Source: JAFAMB01 sp963775805
GTDB taxonomy: Bacteria > Verrucomicrobiota > Verrucomicrobiia > Chthoniobacterales > JAFAMB01
NCBI GenBank assembly: GCA_963775805.1
Contig: CAVZKG010000001.1
Location: 2,108,001-2,172,000 of the forward strand
Length of the DNA: 64,000 bases
Direction: 5' to 3'
Part shown: positions 43,677 through 52,453 of the stretch, piece by piece
How positions within the stretch are numbered: position 1 is the first letter of the stretch
How the letters are laid out: every line of letters begins with the position of its first letter
Notes under the pieces: model-generated
The model's input: the letters and a program-made list of their open reading frames with translations, nothing else
Told to the model about the DNA's origin: nothing
Database searches by the model: none
Made by a program: the position numbers and the translations under genes

Positions 43677-45458
43677 ATGAAGATTCCCCCCGGAGTTTTT
43701 CTATGGACCTTACTCTCACTTGGCACGGTCGGCCTCGCTCAGGCTGTAACGCCTGATTTCGGACCGAACGTGACCGTATTTGATCCAAGCATATCAGCCA
43801 GCACAATTCAGAACGCGCTGGATGCGGTCTCCCAAACTCAAGTATTGCCTGCTAGCCAGTTCGATACCACGCGCCACGCCTTTCTCTTCATGCCCGGCAG
43901 CTATACCGTCGATTCTCTGGTCGGATACTACACCTCGGTGGCCGGACTTGGACTCTCCCCAGACGACGTGACTATCAATGGCATTATCAACGTGGAGGGA
44001 ACCGGTGGACAAGGCGAACCAGGGGGCCAGAACGGGGTATTTACCGATAATGCAGACGACAATTTCTGGCGTTCGATCGAGAACATGCACATCGTACCGC
44101 AAACCGGCCAGACTGAGCGCTGGGCCGTTTCGCAGGCATGCCCGGTGCGCAGGATGCATATCGGAGGCACGACTCTCTTCTGGATCATGCCGCTCTACGG
44201 CGGCTTTTCAAGCGGCGGCTTTATCGCGGACTCGGTTATCGAAGACGAAGTGCTGAGCGGTTCTCAGCAGCAATGGCTCACCAGAAACAGCGTCCTTGGG
44301 GCCGGATGGACCAACGGCGTTTGGAATCAGGTTTTCTGCGGTGTAACCGGCGCCCCGGCGCAAGGATTCCCCAATCCCCCATACACGACGCTGCCACAAA
44401 GCCCGGTGACCCGCGAAAAACCGTTTCTTTACGTGAATGGTGCTGGCAACTTCAATGTCTTTGTTCCGGCCCTGCAAAAGAACTCCTCCGGAGTGACTTG
44501 GTCGAATGGTCCTGCTGCCGGATCTTCGATCCCGATCCTCGACTTTTACATTGCCAAACCGACTGATAGCGCCGCGACCATCAATCTCGCTCTCGCCTTC
44601 GGTAAAAATTTGATCCTGACACCCGGCATTTACAGCCTGGATCAACCTCTTCACGTCCTTTGGCCAAACACGGTGGTACTCGGTCTCGGTTACCCGACAT
44701 TGGTCCCAACCCGTGGCAACGCGACGATGGATATCGCAAACGTGCCGGGCGTCAAGCTTTGCGGCGTTCTCTTCGACGCAGGGACGATCAATTCGCCCGT
44801 GCTCCTCAAGGTCGGTCTTCTTCCGCCGCTCCCCATTCTTCGCGGTGCCGGAAGTGACCCGAACAACCCGACGCTAATTCAGGATGTCTTTTTTCGGATC
44901 GGCGGCGCCACCCCGGGCAAAGCAAGCGTCAGCCTCGAGGTCAATGCCAGCAATGTCATCATCGACGATGTCTGGGCCTGGCGCGCTGATCATGGCAATG
45001 GCGTCGGCTGGACAAGCAACACCGCCAAACATGGGCTCATCGTGAACGGCGACAACGTGACTGCCTACGGATTGTTTGTCGAACATTTCCAGAACTACGA
45101 AGTCCTCTGGAGAGGCGATTACGGCACAACGATCTTCTTCCAAAACGAAATGCCCTACGATCCACCGACGCAGAGCGACTGGTCGCACAACGGGATCGAC
45201 GGTTTTGCTTCCTATAAAGTGGAAGATTGGGTGAAACACCACCAAGGCTGGGGTCTGGGCGCTTATTGCAACTTCGTCGTCAATCCGAGCATTATCGGCG
45301 CGAACGGGTTTGAAGCTCCCGATACTCCCGGAGTCCAGTTTCACGATATCCTGACCGTCTCATTGGGCGGCACCGGAACGATCGAGAACGTCATTAATAA
45401 CATCGGAGGAACCGCCGACACCGCGAACCAGGTGGTTGATCTAATCAGTTACCCATAA
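43677..45458 (+). CDS. Secreted right-handed beta-helix protein (GH55/pectate-lyase-like)
   Basis: 593 residues from ATG 43677; the track from 43659 begins at TTG and would add MGTLLH in front of the signal (MKIPPGVFLWTLLSLGTVGLAQA). The rest has many short Gly/Asn/Ile-rich turns typical of parallel beta-helices, in two related halves: ASTIQNALDAV ... FLFMPGSYTVDSLVGYYTSVAGLGLSP and AATINLALAFGKNLILTPGIYSLDQPLHVLWPNTVVLGLG. This twofold helix arrangement recalls GH55 exo-beta-1,3-glucanase-like proteins; some databases name relatives adenylyl cyclase, which the sequence does not support. No catalytic residues assigned. Confidence 0.7.
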   Translation: MKIPPGVFLWTLLSLGTVGLAQAVTPDFGPNVTVFDPSISASTIQNALDAVSQTQVLPASQFDTTRHAFLFMPGSYTVDSLVGYYTSVAGLGLSPDDVTINGIINVEGTGGQGEPGGQNGVFTDNADDNFWRSIENMHIVPQTGQTERWAVSQACPVRRMHIGGTTLFWIMPLYGGFSSGGFIADSVIEDEVLSGSQQQWLTRNSVLGAGWTNGVWNQVFCGVTGAPAQGFPNPPYTTLPQSPVTREKPFLYVNGAGNFNVFVPALQKNSSGVTWSNGPAAGSSIPILDFYIAKPTDSAATINLALAFGKNLILTPGIYSLDQPLHVLWPNTVVLGLGYPTLVPTRGNATMDIANVPGVKLCGVLFDAGTINSPVLLKVGLLPPLPILRGAGSDPNNPTLIQDVFFRIGGATPGKASVSLEVNASNVIIDDVWAWRADHGNGVGWTSNTAKHGLIVNGDNVTAYGLFVEHFQNYEVLWRGDYGTTIFFQNEMPYDPPTQSDWSHNGIDGFASYKVEDWVKHHQGWGLGAYCNFVVNPSIIGANGFEAPDTPGVQFHDILTVSLGGTGTIENVINNIGGTADTANQVVDLISYP

Positions 45459-45501
45459 CGAATCGGGACGCACCTTTGAATTTTCTGTGCGAACTCCCAT
45501 T

Positions 45502-45546
45502 AGCCGGAGAATCTTGGGAGAGTTTTCACTCTTGAGATTCCCGGCT
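45502..45546. terminator. Hairpin between the beta-helix gene and the isomerase-like gene
   Basis: AGCCGG at 45502 pairs with CCGGCT at 45541-45546; an inner GAATCT/AGATTC stem and AGAG/CTCT arms surround a TTTTCA loop. It starts 43 bp after the stop and resembles the other stop-proximal hairpins in its arms, with a different loop. Confidence 0.45.
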
Positions 45547-45556
45547 GGAAGAGACC

Positions 45557-46387
45557 ATGAACCTGACGCGCATCGCATTCAGCACTCTCGCATTCCCGAA
45601 TACCGCCCTGGAGACTGCCGTATCACTTGGCAAGTCGTGGGGATACACCGGCGTTGAACTTCGACTCGTCGACGGAGAACTGATCGACCCGTCAATGTCT
45701 CCCGAGGAACGAGTACGGGTCAAAAGGACCGTTTCAACTGCCGGACTACCGATTGTTGCTGTCGACAGCTCGATTCGCATCACAGATGATGACCCCCTCC
45801 CCGAACTACGTCGCTTTCTTGAACTCGCCAACGAATGGGAATCGCCGCTTGTTCGGGTCTTCGGTGGCGCACTTCCCGAGGAATCACACGCACGTCGAGC
45901 CCGGATTGAAGCAGCTGCCAAAGTACTCGAGAACGCCGCCCCGATTGCGGAACAGTTGGGGGTCGCCGTCGGACTCGAAACTCACGACGATTTCTCGGCA
46001 TCGAAAGTAGTCGGCGAAGTCCTCTCCATTGTTGACTCGCCTGCAGTGGGAGCTGTTTGGGACAGTCATCACCCTTATCGCATGGGAGAAGAGCCTGCGG
46101 AAGTCTACAAACAGCTCTCTCCTCGGATTCTGCTGGCGCAGGTAAAGGATGCCGAACGTTCCAATACTAAAAAAGAGGGTTGGCAATTGGTCCTGCTCGG
46201 GAAAGGCGAAGTTCCGGTACGTCAGATGCTGGATTTACTCGACGCCGGCGGCTATCAAGGTTGGGTCTCAGTCGAATGGGAAAAGCGTTGGCACCCCGAG
46301 ATTGAAGAACCTGATATCGCTCTGCCGCAACATCTGGCTGTTCTCCGTCAATGGGCCTCAACCCCGAACGTCTCTGTGCGAGAGTAG
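45557..46387 (+). CDS. Sugar phosphate isomerase/epimerase-like TIM-barrel protein
   Basis: 276 residues, AP-endonuclease-2/xylose-isomerase-like barrel. Visible strands and metal ligands: IAFSTLAFPN, YTGVELRLVDGELID, VGLETHDDFSAS with the metal Glu, VGAVWDSHHPY with Asp and His, LLAQVKDAE and WVSVEWEKRWHPEI with the last Glu. Such enzymes act on keto sugars, sugar acids or inositol derivatives; the substrate is not told. It follows the beta-helix gene in the same direction. Confidence 0.85.
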   Translation: MNLTRIAFSTLAFPNTALETAVSLGKSWGYTGVELRLVDGELIDPSMSPEERVRVKRTVSTAGLPIVAVDSSIRITDDDPLPELRRFLELANEWESPLVRVFGGALPEESHARRARIEAAAKVLENAAPIAEQLGVAVGLETHDDFSASKVVGEVLSIVDSPAVGAVWDSHHPYRMGEEPAEVYKQLSPRILLAQVKDAERSNTKKEGWQLVLLGKGEVPVRQMLDLLDAGGYQGWVSVEWEKRWHPEIEEPDIALPQHLAVLRQWASTPNVSVRE

Positions 46388-46428
46388 ACGCACGTATGCG
46401 TTGAGTTACCGGGAGCCCGGCACGGACA

Positions 46429-46697
46429 GGTTGTAAATCTTGTTTTTCTGCGAAGATTCCGAGGTCGTCCCCAGGGGACGCTCGATAGTAGGCCGGGGAT
46501 TCATCGTCGGTACGCCCATTTTTTATTGATCTCGTCCCGGACGGACGATCGATCCGCGCCAACGCTATTACCGGTTTGACCGGTTTAACCAATATACCCA
46601 GCTCCGATATTCAAGCGTCCCGTAGGGACGCCGCAGATAATATCGCTAAGACCCGGCGTTGAAACGCCGGGCTACTATCGTTCGTCCCTTCGGGACC
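46429..46697. repeat. Repeat cluster: partial composite repeat plus a MITE-like module with outer inverted repeats
   Basis: 46429-46466 matches the start of the composite repeat at 7033-7070. The next part, 46467-46697, is bounded by an inverted pair: GGGGACG, CGATAGTAG and CCGG at 46474-46498, against CCGG, CTACTATCG and CGTCCC at 46667-46688. Inside are GCGTCCC GTA GGGACGC (46615-46631), CCCGGCGTT GA AACGCCGGG (46652-46671) and a GTCCC/GGGAC hairpin at 46684-46696. No gene is within; it fills the 350-bp gap between 46387 and the small gene at 46739. Confidence 0.7.
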
Positions 46698-46738
46698 TTT
46701 CCAAAGCGAAGCAGAATGACGATTCGGAACTCGTCAGC

Positions 46739-46981
46739 TCACTGGAAACCGACAATCACTGGCACTTTGTCGCCAATCTCTGCTCGTGGATTACCTTGAC
46801 ACGTCACATCCAACAAAGGGCCTTGAACCTTGGTAAAGTCGCGTTCGCCGTCCAATCCGGTCGCTAGAATCTTCGTCGTGTCATTCAACTCCTCGCATTC
46901 GAGTCTCACAGCCACCTGATCTGGACTTTGCTTTTCAATTCTCACAACCGTCGCCAAAATAGCCTGTTTCACATGTCTCAT
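46739..46981 (-). CDS. Small hypothetical protein
   Basis: 80 residues from ATG 46981; the open frame extends to a TTG at 47080 (113 residues). The sequence RHVKQAILATVVRIEKQSPDQVAVRLECEELNDTTKILATG, then LLDVTCQGNPRAEIGDKVPVIVGF, alternates like a small beta-barrel. No family recognised. It is divergent from 47133 and has no clear ribosome binding site. Confidence 0.4.
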   Translation of the reverse strand: MRHVKQAILATVVRIEKQSPDQVAVRLECEELNDTTKILATGLDGERDFTKVQGPLLDVTCQGNPRAEIGDKVPVIVGFQ

Positions 46982-47132
46982 TCGATCGGCAGAAGGGCCT
47001 CGGTTGCATCCGGAGAAACGGCGGACCGAATTCCTGACCTGCATCCTTTTCAACGGACCCTCTCTCGGCGTATAGTCCAAGGAACATTGAAAGGAGTTTC
47101 TGAACTCCGTCTCTTAAGCCTAGAAATAACCT

Positions 47133-47555
47133 ATGAGTGAATTTCCTGAGATCCAACCTTTTGGGCCCCGACCGGCACCGAACAACGGCGACCCTCAAAG
47201 CAAGGAAGCCGAATCCGTCTCGCAGCCCGAGCCGGCGGCCACCGCACCCTCTTCAGCGGTCAATCAGTCGACCAATCCCACTGACAGCAGTCTCAACGTT
47301 GGTCTGATCCTGACGGCGGCAGCCGCTGGATTTGCTTTGGGCTATGTACTCGCCCGGTACCAGGAGGTGCTCATTCGCGAAAGCAAGCTCGACGAATTGA
47401 TCGACAGCACTCAGAGCTGGATCCGCGAACAGGGACCAAGAATCGCGGACCCGATCCGGCAAGGATTAGAGTCCGCAGGCTCGACTTGGGACCAGGCGGT
47501 GAAGAAAGTCAATACGAGCCGGCCCCTGAGTTTTCTCAGTTTCCTTCAGCGGTAA
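47133..47555 (+). CDS. Single-pass membrane protein of unknown function
   Basis: 140 residues. A Pro/Ala/Ser-rich N-terminal tail (to about 55) is followed by one membrane segment, VGLILTAAAAGFALGYVLA, and an amphipathic helical C-terminus (SKLDELIDSTQSWIREQGPRIADPIRQGLESAGSTWDQAVKKV). The start is ATG with no strong ribosome binding site. The layout suggests a small envelope or stress-associated protein; no function can be named. Confidence 0.55.
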   Translation: MSEFPEIQPFGPRPAPNNGDPQSKEAESVSQPEPAATAPSSAVNQSTNPTDSSLNVGLILTAAAAGFALGYVLARYQEVLIRESKLDELIDSTQSWIREQGPRIADPIRQGLESAGSTWDQAVKKVNTSRPLSFLSFLQR

Positions 47556-47753
47556 CGACCCGGCAACACGTGTCTTGCAACTAGCCCGGAGCTCGATCAA
47601 CGGGCCCTCGCTGGGCATCTCCAAGCCTGAGCGGAAAGCCGAATGCGCCACAGCCCTCGGAACCCGCACCCGCAACTCCGAACCTCGAACTCCTTGTCCG
47701 GATTCGTCATTGCCAAGTCCACCTTTGTTGTATAGGCAGGATTCTCGTCCCCC

Positions 47754-48965
47754 ATGTCGATTCTCAACGATCTAAAAGGCTTGAATTCAAGTCAGCGGAA
47801 CGCTGTTCTGGCAAGCTTCCTCGGATGGACCCTCGATTCATTTGATTTCTTTATCATCGTCTTTGTCTTCCGTGACATCGCCGCCGAATTCAAAACAGAT
47901 ATCCCTTCTGTTACAGCCACCCTCTTTTTCACGTTGGCGATGCGGCCTCTAGGCGCATTTCTTTTCGGCATCATCGCGGATAAGTTTGGGCGGCGACCGA
48001 CGTTGATGATCGACATTTTGTTCTACTCGGTCGTCGAATTACTGTCCGGATTTGCTCCCTCGCTGACAGTGCTGATTTTTCTCCGAGCCTTATATGGCAT
48101 CGCAATGGGTGGCGAATGGGGAGTTGGCGCATCGCTGACGATGGAATCGATCCCACCCAAAACCCGCGGCATCGTCTCCGGCATTCTGCAAGCTGGTTAT
48201 CCAACTGGCTATCTGCTGGCCGCGATTTTATTCGGAACGGCTTACCATTTAATCGGCTGGCGCGGGATGTTCATGGTCGGAGTGCTTCCGGCGTTTCTGG
48301 TGCTATTTATCCGAAGAAACGTTGAAGAATCACCTGCATGGCAGCAACGTGATGCTCAGCCGGCCGCATCCAAAGGAAGCGTTAAGGGAAAGTGGGGTCT
48401 CTTCATTTACGTCATTCTGCTGATGACGCTCTTCAACTCTTTCAGCCACGGAACACAAGATATCTATCCGACCTTCCTGCAGGTGCAGCAAAAATATCCT
48501 TCTACAGTAGTAAGCACGATCGCAGTGATTTACAATCTTGGCGCTATTCTCGGGGGGCTGTTCTTTGGTGCGTACTCTGAACATCTTGGGAGGCGGCGCG
48601 CAATCATTACTGCTGCCCTTCTCACCCTTCCCATCGTTCCGCTCTGGGCCTTTTCGAGCCATGTGGTTCTACTGACGATCGGCGCCTTTTTGATGCAGTT
48701 CTTTGTGCAGGGGGCCTGGGGAGTTATCCCGGTTCATCTCAATGAACTCTCACCCAGTTCCGTACGCGGAACGTTCCCGGGATTTGCGTACCAGTTAGGC
48801 AACTTGTTTGCTTCGAAAAATGGAACAATCCAGGCGTCAATTGCTGTCTCATTTGGCAACAATTATGGATTAGCACTCGGAATCACCGCAGGCATCTGCG
48901 CCGTGCTGGTCGCTATCGTCACAGCTTGTGGCCCAGAGGCGCACGGAGTGAAAATGGGAAAATAG
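47754..48965 (+). CDS. MFS transporter, SHS (sialate/carboxylate:H+ symporter) type
   Basis: 403 residues with twelve predicted membrane segments. The N-terminus SSQRNAVLASFLGWTLDSFDFFIIVFVFRDIA is characteristic of the SHS group (NanT, JEN1-like), with the MFS loop motif GIIADKFGRRPTLM between helices 2 and 3 and GMGGEWGVGASLTMESIPPKTRG-like IAMGGEWGVGASLTMESIPPKTRGI after helix 4. Known members carry sialic acid, lactate or other carboxylates; by context it might carry a sugar acid. It precedes the arabinofuranosidase gene. Confidence 0.85.
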   Translation: MSILNDLKGLNSSQRNAVLASFLGWTLDSFDFFIIVFVFRDIAAEFKTDIPSVTATLFFTLAMRPLGAFLFGIIADKFGRRPTLMIDILFYSVVELLSGFAPSLTVLIFLRALYGIAMGGEWGVGASLTMESIPPKTRGIVSGILQAGYPTGYLLAAILFGTAYHLIGWRGMFMVGVLPAFLVLFIRRNVEESPAWQQRDAQPAASKGSVKGKWGLFIYVILLMTLFNSFSHGTQDIYPTFLQVQQKYPSTVVSTIAVIYNLGAILGGLFFGAYSEHLGRRRAIITAALLTLPIVPLWAFSSHVVLLTIGAFLMQFFVQGAWGVIPVHLNELSPSSVRGTFPGFAYQLGNLFASKNGTIQASIAVSFGNNYGLALGITAGICAVLVAIVTACGPEAHGVKMGK

Positions 48966-48980
48966 AAGTGCGGAAGAGGA

Positions 48981-49046
48981 CTCACCACGGAGGCACAGCG
49001 CGGGGGGTGGAAGCCGCAGCCAAAAGGATGCGGTGTCGGCGAATGC
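48981..49046 (-). repeat. Composite intergenic repeat, partial copy 3, inverted
   Basis: On the minus strand this reads GCCGACACCGCATCC, TTTTGGCTGCGGCTT, then CGCGCTGTGCCTCCGTGGTGAG, the same blocks in the same order as the right halves of 1041-1180 and 7061-7187. Downstream, 49125-49165 has GCCCCATA and GCCTCATA short repeats like those at 38440-38470. Confidence 0.7.
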
Positions 49047-49289
49047 TCAGTTAGAATTGGTATCGTCCAGGGGCGGGCCGGGAATGACCTCCGCTACGAG
49101 GACCCGGACGCTGGCAGGAGCCAGTCGCATACGCCTCATGAGCCCCATAGGCCCCATACGCCTCATAGAGGAACTGTATTGGCCTTAGCTCGGATATTGT
49201 ATCTCACACAACATCCAGGCAAATACTGGCAATGCTTCGCCTGATCGCTATTGTCCAACTGGCAACCGACAACTGTTCTCCAACTGACA

Positions 49290-49330
49290 CTGACAACTCT
49301 CCCTCAACTCTCCCTCAACTCTCCCCCACC
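49290..49330 (+). repeat. 11-bp tandem repeat, about 3 copies
   Basis: Units of AACTCTCCCTC run in direct repeat at about 49293-49328, preceded by CAACTGGCAAC and CCAACTGACAC phrases, in the region just before the GH51 start. The family of CAACTGACAAC phrases also occurs at 56940-56965 and, inverted, at 56818-56880. Confidence 0.75.
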
Positions 49331-49340
49331 TCCTCCTGCA

Positions 49341-50855
49341 ATGAATAAGGCTCGGATCATTCTTGACTCTGATTTTGCTGTTTCGGACCTCGATCGCCGT
49401 CTTTTCGGCTCGTTCGTTGAACATTTAGGCCGCTGCGTTTACACCGGTATTTTTGAACCCGGTCACCCCACCGCAGACAAGAACGGATTTCGCCAGGATG
49501 TCCTCGAACTGACGCGGGAGCTGGGACCGACCATTATTCGGTACCCCGGCGGAAATTTTCTTTCAGGATACAATTGGGAAGATGGAGTTGGTCCGGTCGA
49601 CAAACGCCCCGTTCGTCTCGATCTGGCCTGGCTCAGCACCGAAACAAATCAGTTCGGAACAAATGAGTTCATCGAATGGTGTCGAGCGGTCGGGACGGAA
49701 CCGATGCTGGGCGTCAATCTCGGAACAAGAGGGCCTGACGAAGCCCGCAAATACCTCGAATACTGCAACCACAAAAGTGGCAGCTACTTGAGCGATCTCC
49801 GCGCAGCACACGGCTATCCGGAACCCCACGCAGTGAAGTTCTGGTGTCTCGGGAATGAGATGGATGGACCCTGGCAGATTTGCCACAAAACAGCGGCTGA
49901 ATATGGTCGTGCGGCGCATGAGGCGGCCAAGGTGATGAAGTGGGTGGATCCCACTATCCAGTTGGCGGCTTGCGGTTCCTCCCATCGAGCAATGCCGACA
50001 TTCGGTGCCTGGGAATATGAAGTCCTCGAACACACATTTGAAGAAGCAGATTTTCTTTCACTTCACATGTATTACCAGAACCCTCACAACGAGGTCGGAG
50101 AATTTCTCGCTAACATTGAGATCATGGACCGCTTTATTAAGGAGGCGGTTTCGGTTGCCGATGCCGTTGCAGCCAAACGCCGGTCCCCGAAACGGATGAA
50201 GCTCTCCTTCGATGAGTGGAATGTCTGGTACAAAGCACGAACCGACGAGGATCATAGCAAACCTGGGTGGCCCGTTGCTCCGCGCCTCATCGAAGAGATC
50301 TATGATTTCCAGGACGCGCTGATGGTCGGTGGCGCACTGATCACCCTACTGAACAATTCCGACCGGGTGAAAGCGGCTTGCCTTGCCCAATTGGTAAACG
50401 TAATCGGAGCAATTTTCACTGAACCGGGTGGCCCGGCATGGCGGCAGACGATCTTTCACCCGTTCAAGCTCGTCACCCAAAACGCTCATGGCAAAGTGCT
50501 TCAGTCAAAAGTTAGCTCCGGCAGCTACGAAACAAAAACTGCAGGGACTATCAGCTTGGTACTCGCCGCGGCGGTTCACGACAGCGAAAGGAACAAAGTT
50601 ACCCTTTTCGTCCTAAACAGAGATCCGCAGGATTCAATCGAACTGGCGATCGACTTGCGCGCATTTCCGGAGATTACCAAATGTGATGCAATCGAAATTG
50701 CCGGGCATGACCTTCTTGCAACCAATACCGCGCAGAAACCGGATGCGGTCGCGCCTGCCGAACATCAGGAAGTTTCCATTCGATCGGACTCGGTCACGGC
50801 CAAGCTGCGACCATTATCGTGGAATGTCCTAACCCTCGAGCATAAAGGAAGTTAA
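49341..50855 (+). CDS. abfA: GH51 alpha-L-arabinofuranosidase
   Basis: 504 residues from ATG 49341; the frame is open back to 49251 but that stretch is repeat-derived (PPPPPA). Family marks: LFGSFVEHLGRCVYTGIFEPG at the start, acid/base Glu173 in FWCLGNEMDGPW, HMYYQN, and nucleophile Glu292 in SFDEWNVWY. A C-terminal beta domain follows. It has no signal peptide, so it acts inside the cell on arabinose side-chain fragments, releasing L-arabinose. There is no Shine-Dalgarno; the bases before the ATG are pyrimidine-rich. It heads the plus-strand arabinose unit. Confidence 0.93.
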   Translation: MNKARIILDSDFAVSDLDRRLFGSFVEHLGRCVYTGIFEPGHPTADKNGFRQDVLELTRELGPTIIRYPGGNFLSGYNWEDGVGPVDKRPVRLDLAWLSTETNQFGTNEFIEWCRAVGTEPMLGVNLGTRGPDEARKYLEYCNHKSGSYLSDLRAAHGYPEPHAVKFWCLGNEMDGPWQICHKTAAEYGRAAHEAAKVMKWVDPTIQLAACGSSHRAMPTFGAWEYEVLEHTFEEADFLSLHMYYQNPHNEVGEFLANIEIMDRFIKEAVSVADAVAAKRRSPKRMKLSFDEWNVWYKARTDEDHSKPGWPVAPRLIEEIYDFQDALMVGGALITLLNNSDRVKAACLAQLVNVIGAIFTEPGGPAWRQTIFHPFKLVTQNAHGKVLQSKVSSGSYETKTAGTISLVLAAAVHDSERNKVTLFVLNRDPQDSIELAIDLRAFPEITKCDAIEIAGHDLLATNTAQKPDAVAPAEHQEVSIRSDSVTAKLRPLSWNVLTLEHKGS

Positions 50856-51067
50856 TAGTCGTCTCGAGGGTAGAACAAGGCCCATGAGCATTGTGCACAT
50901 ACATGAATTGCGCGAAGATAATTTGCGATTGGACTGGTCTCGCAACCTCTTCTTTAGCGCCGAAAGCATGACCAGAACCGTAGGGCCAAAGGCGTTTAAC
51001 CGAGCCGAAACCCCTTGATCCGTCACCTATTTTTTTTTATACCAAAGTAAATACTTATTCACCCCCC

Positions 51068-52381
51068 ATGACAAAAACCATTCTTTGCCTCGCGGCGTGT
51101 TTTTCTTCCTCGGTCGCATTTGGTGCTTCGGTGGAACTGACCTATTGGGATTTCCTCGGCGGCGGCGACGGAGTCCGAAACAAGCAGATTGTTGAGGAGT
51201 TCAACAAGAGTCAGTCTGACATTCACGTCAACGAATCGACTCTCACCTGGGGAGAACCTTTCTACACAAAGGTGCACACAGCAGTCGTAGCCGGACAGAC
51301 ACCGGATGTGATGACCTATCATCTGTCCCATTTTGCGGCCGGCGTTCTCGCGAAAGATCTTCGCCCATTCACCACAGAAGAGCTTGCAGCAGCTGGCCTG
51401 AAGGCTTCCGACTTTCAAAAGTCGCTGGTTGATAGATCTCTGGAGATCAGCAAACGCTACGCTAACTCGGATCAACTCTTCGGTGTCCCGCTCGATACGC
51501 ACACTCTGGTGCTCTATTACAACAAGACGGCTCTCCAAAAAGCCGGAATGTTGGGCCCAGATGGCAAGCCGTCCGCGACGGACAGCTTTGATGGGTTCAC
51601 CGCAATGCTGAAGACGGTGAAAGACAAAACGCATCTCATTCCCGTCTCAGAGAACATTTTCTCGGAGGATCCCGCCTCTCTTTGGCGTCTCTGGTACACT
51701 TTTTTCAAACAACAAGGAGGGGACTTCCTCAAGGATGGTAAACTCAGCTTTGACGATGTCGGTGTTCAGGGAACCAAGTCGCTCCAATTTATGGCCGACT
51801 GGGCTAAAGATGGTTTGATGGCGAAGAACGCCGGATATCAATCGATGGTCGCGCTATTCTCAGCCGGGCGCGCTGCGTTTATGATCAACGGCAACTGGGA
51901 AGTACCGACGATGGTCGACCTTCAGAAGAGTGGTAAACTTCCGTTCGAATACGGCATCGTCGCCATGCCGAAGTTTTTCGGGACCCAACAGACGTGGGCG
52001 GACTCACACCAGCTGGCAATACCGAACAACTCCAAAACTCCTCCGACTCCGGAGAAAGTGGCAGCCGCACTTAAGTTTATCGCTTTCTTCGTGAAGCAGA
52101 TCACATGGGCCGGCGGCGGACATATACCGGCCTACCTGCCTGTGCAGGAAAGCGACGCTTACAAGCAGCTAGTGCCTAACAATGAATACAGCGCCCAAGC
52201 GGCGCAAGATGTGGAGTACGAGCCTATCCTCCCAATCTTCGGTGTGGGCGGTCCGACGTTCGCGCCGATCAGCAATTTCCTTGTACCCGCGGTAAACGGG
52301 CAATTGCCCGTTGATCAAGGGATGAAGGGGTTTGTCGGAGAATTGCAAAAGTTCGCCGCTCAACAACAACAACAGCAATAA
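51068..52381 (+). CDS. Sugar ABC transporter substrate-binding protein
   Basis: 437 residues with signal peptide MTKTILCLAACFSSSVAFGAS. Cluster-1 binding-protein pattern: VELTYWDFLGGGDGVRNKQIVEEFNKSQ, KVHTAVVAGQTPDVMTYHLS, LFGVPLDTHTLVLYYNKTALQKAGM and AAFMINGNWEVPTMVDLQKSGKLPFEYGIVAMPK. A Gln-rich tail (QQQQQQ) closes it. It likely feeds the permeases encoded next. By the neighbouring arabinofuranosidase and L-arabinonate dehydratase, the cargo is probably arabinose or an arabino-oligosaccharide. The 212-bp gap before it includes a run of nine T residues at about 51030. Confidence 0.9.
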   Translation: MTKTILCLAACFSSSVAFGASVELTYWDFLGGGDGVRNKQIVEEFNKSQSDIHVNESTLTWGEPFYTKVHTAVVAGQTPDVMTYHLSHFAAGVLAKDLRPFTTEELAAAGLKASDFQKSLVDRSLEISKRYANSDQLFGVPLDTHTLVLYYNKTALQKAGMLGPDGKPSATDSFDGFTAMLKTVKDKTHLIPVSENIFSEDPASLWRLWYTFFKQQGGDFLKDGKLSFDDVGVQGTKSLQFMADWAKDGLMAKNAGYQSMVALFSAGRAAFMINGNWEVPTMVDLQKSGKLPFEYGIVAMPKFFGTQQTWADSHQLAIPNNSKTPPTPEKVAAALKFIAFFVKQITWAGGGHIPAYLPVQESDAYKQLVPNNEYSAQAAQDVEYEPILPIFGVGGPTFAPISNFLVPAVNGQLPVDQGMKGFVGELQKFAAQQQQQQ

Positions 52382-52453
52382 CATTTAAAAATTCTTCGAG
52401 CACTGCCTGCTTGTGCAATTTTCGGAATAGGCCGAACAGAGCAGCCGTCTGCC

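Noticed and set aside
43659..45458. Adenylyl cyclase annotation for the beta-helix protein
   Set aside because: The sequence shows repeated beta-helix turns and a signal peptide, with no cyclase catalytic motif.
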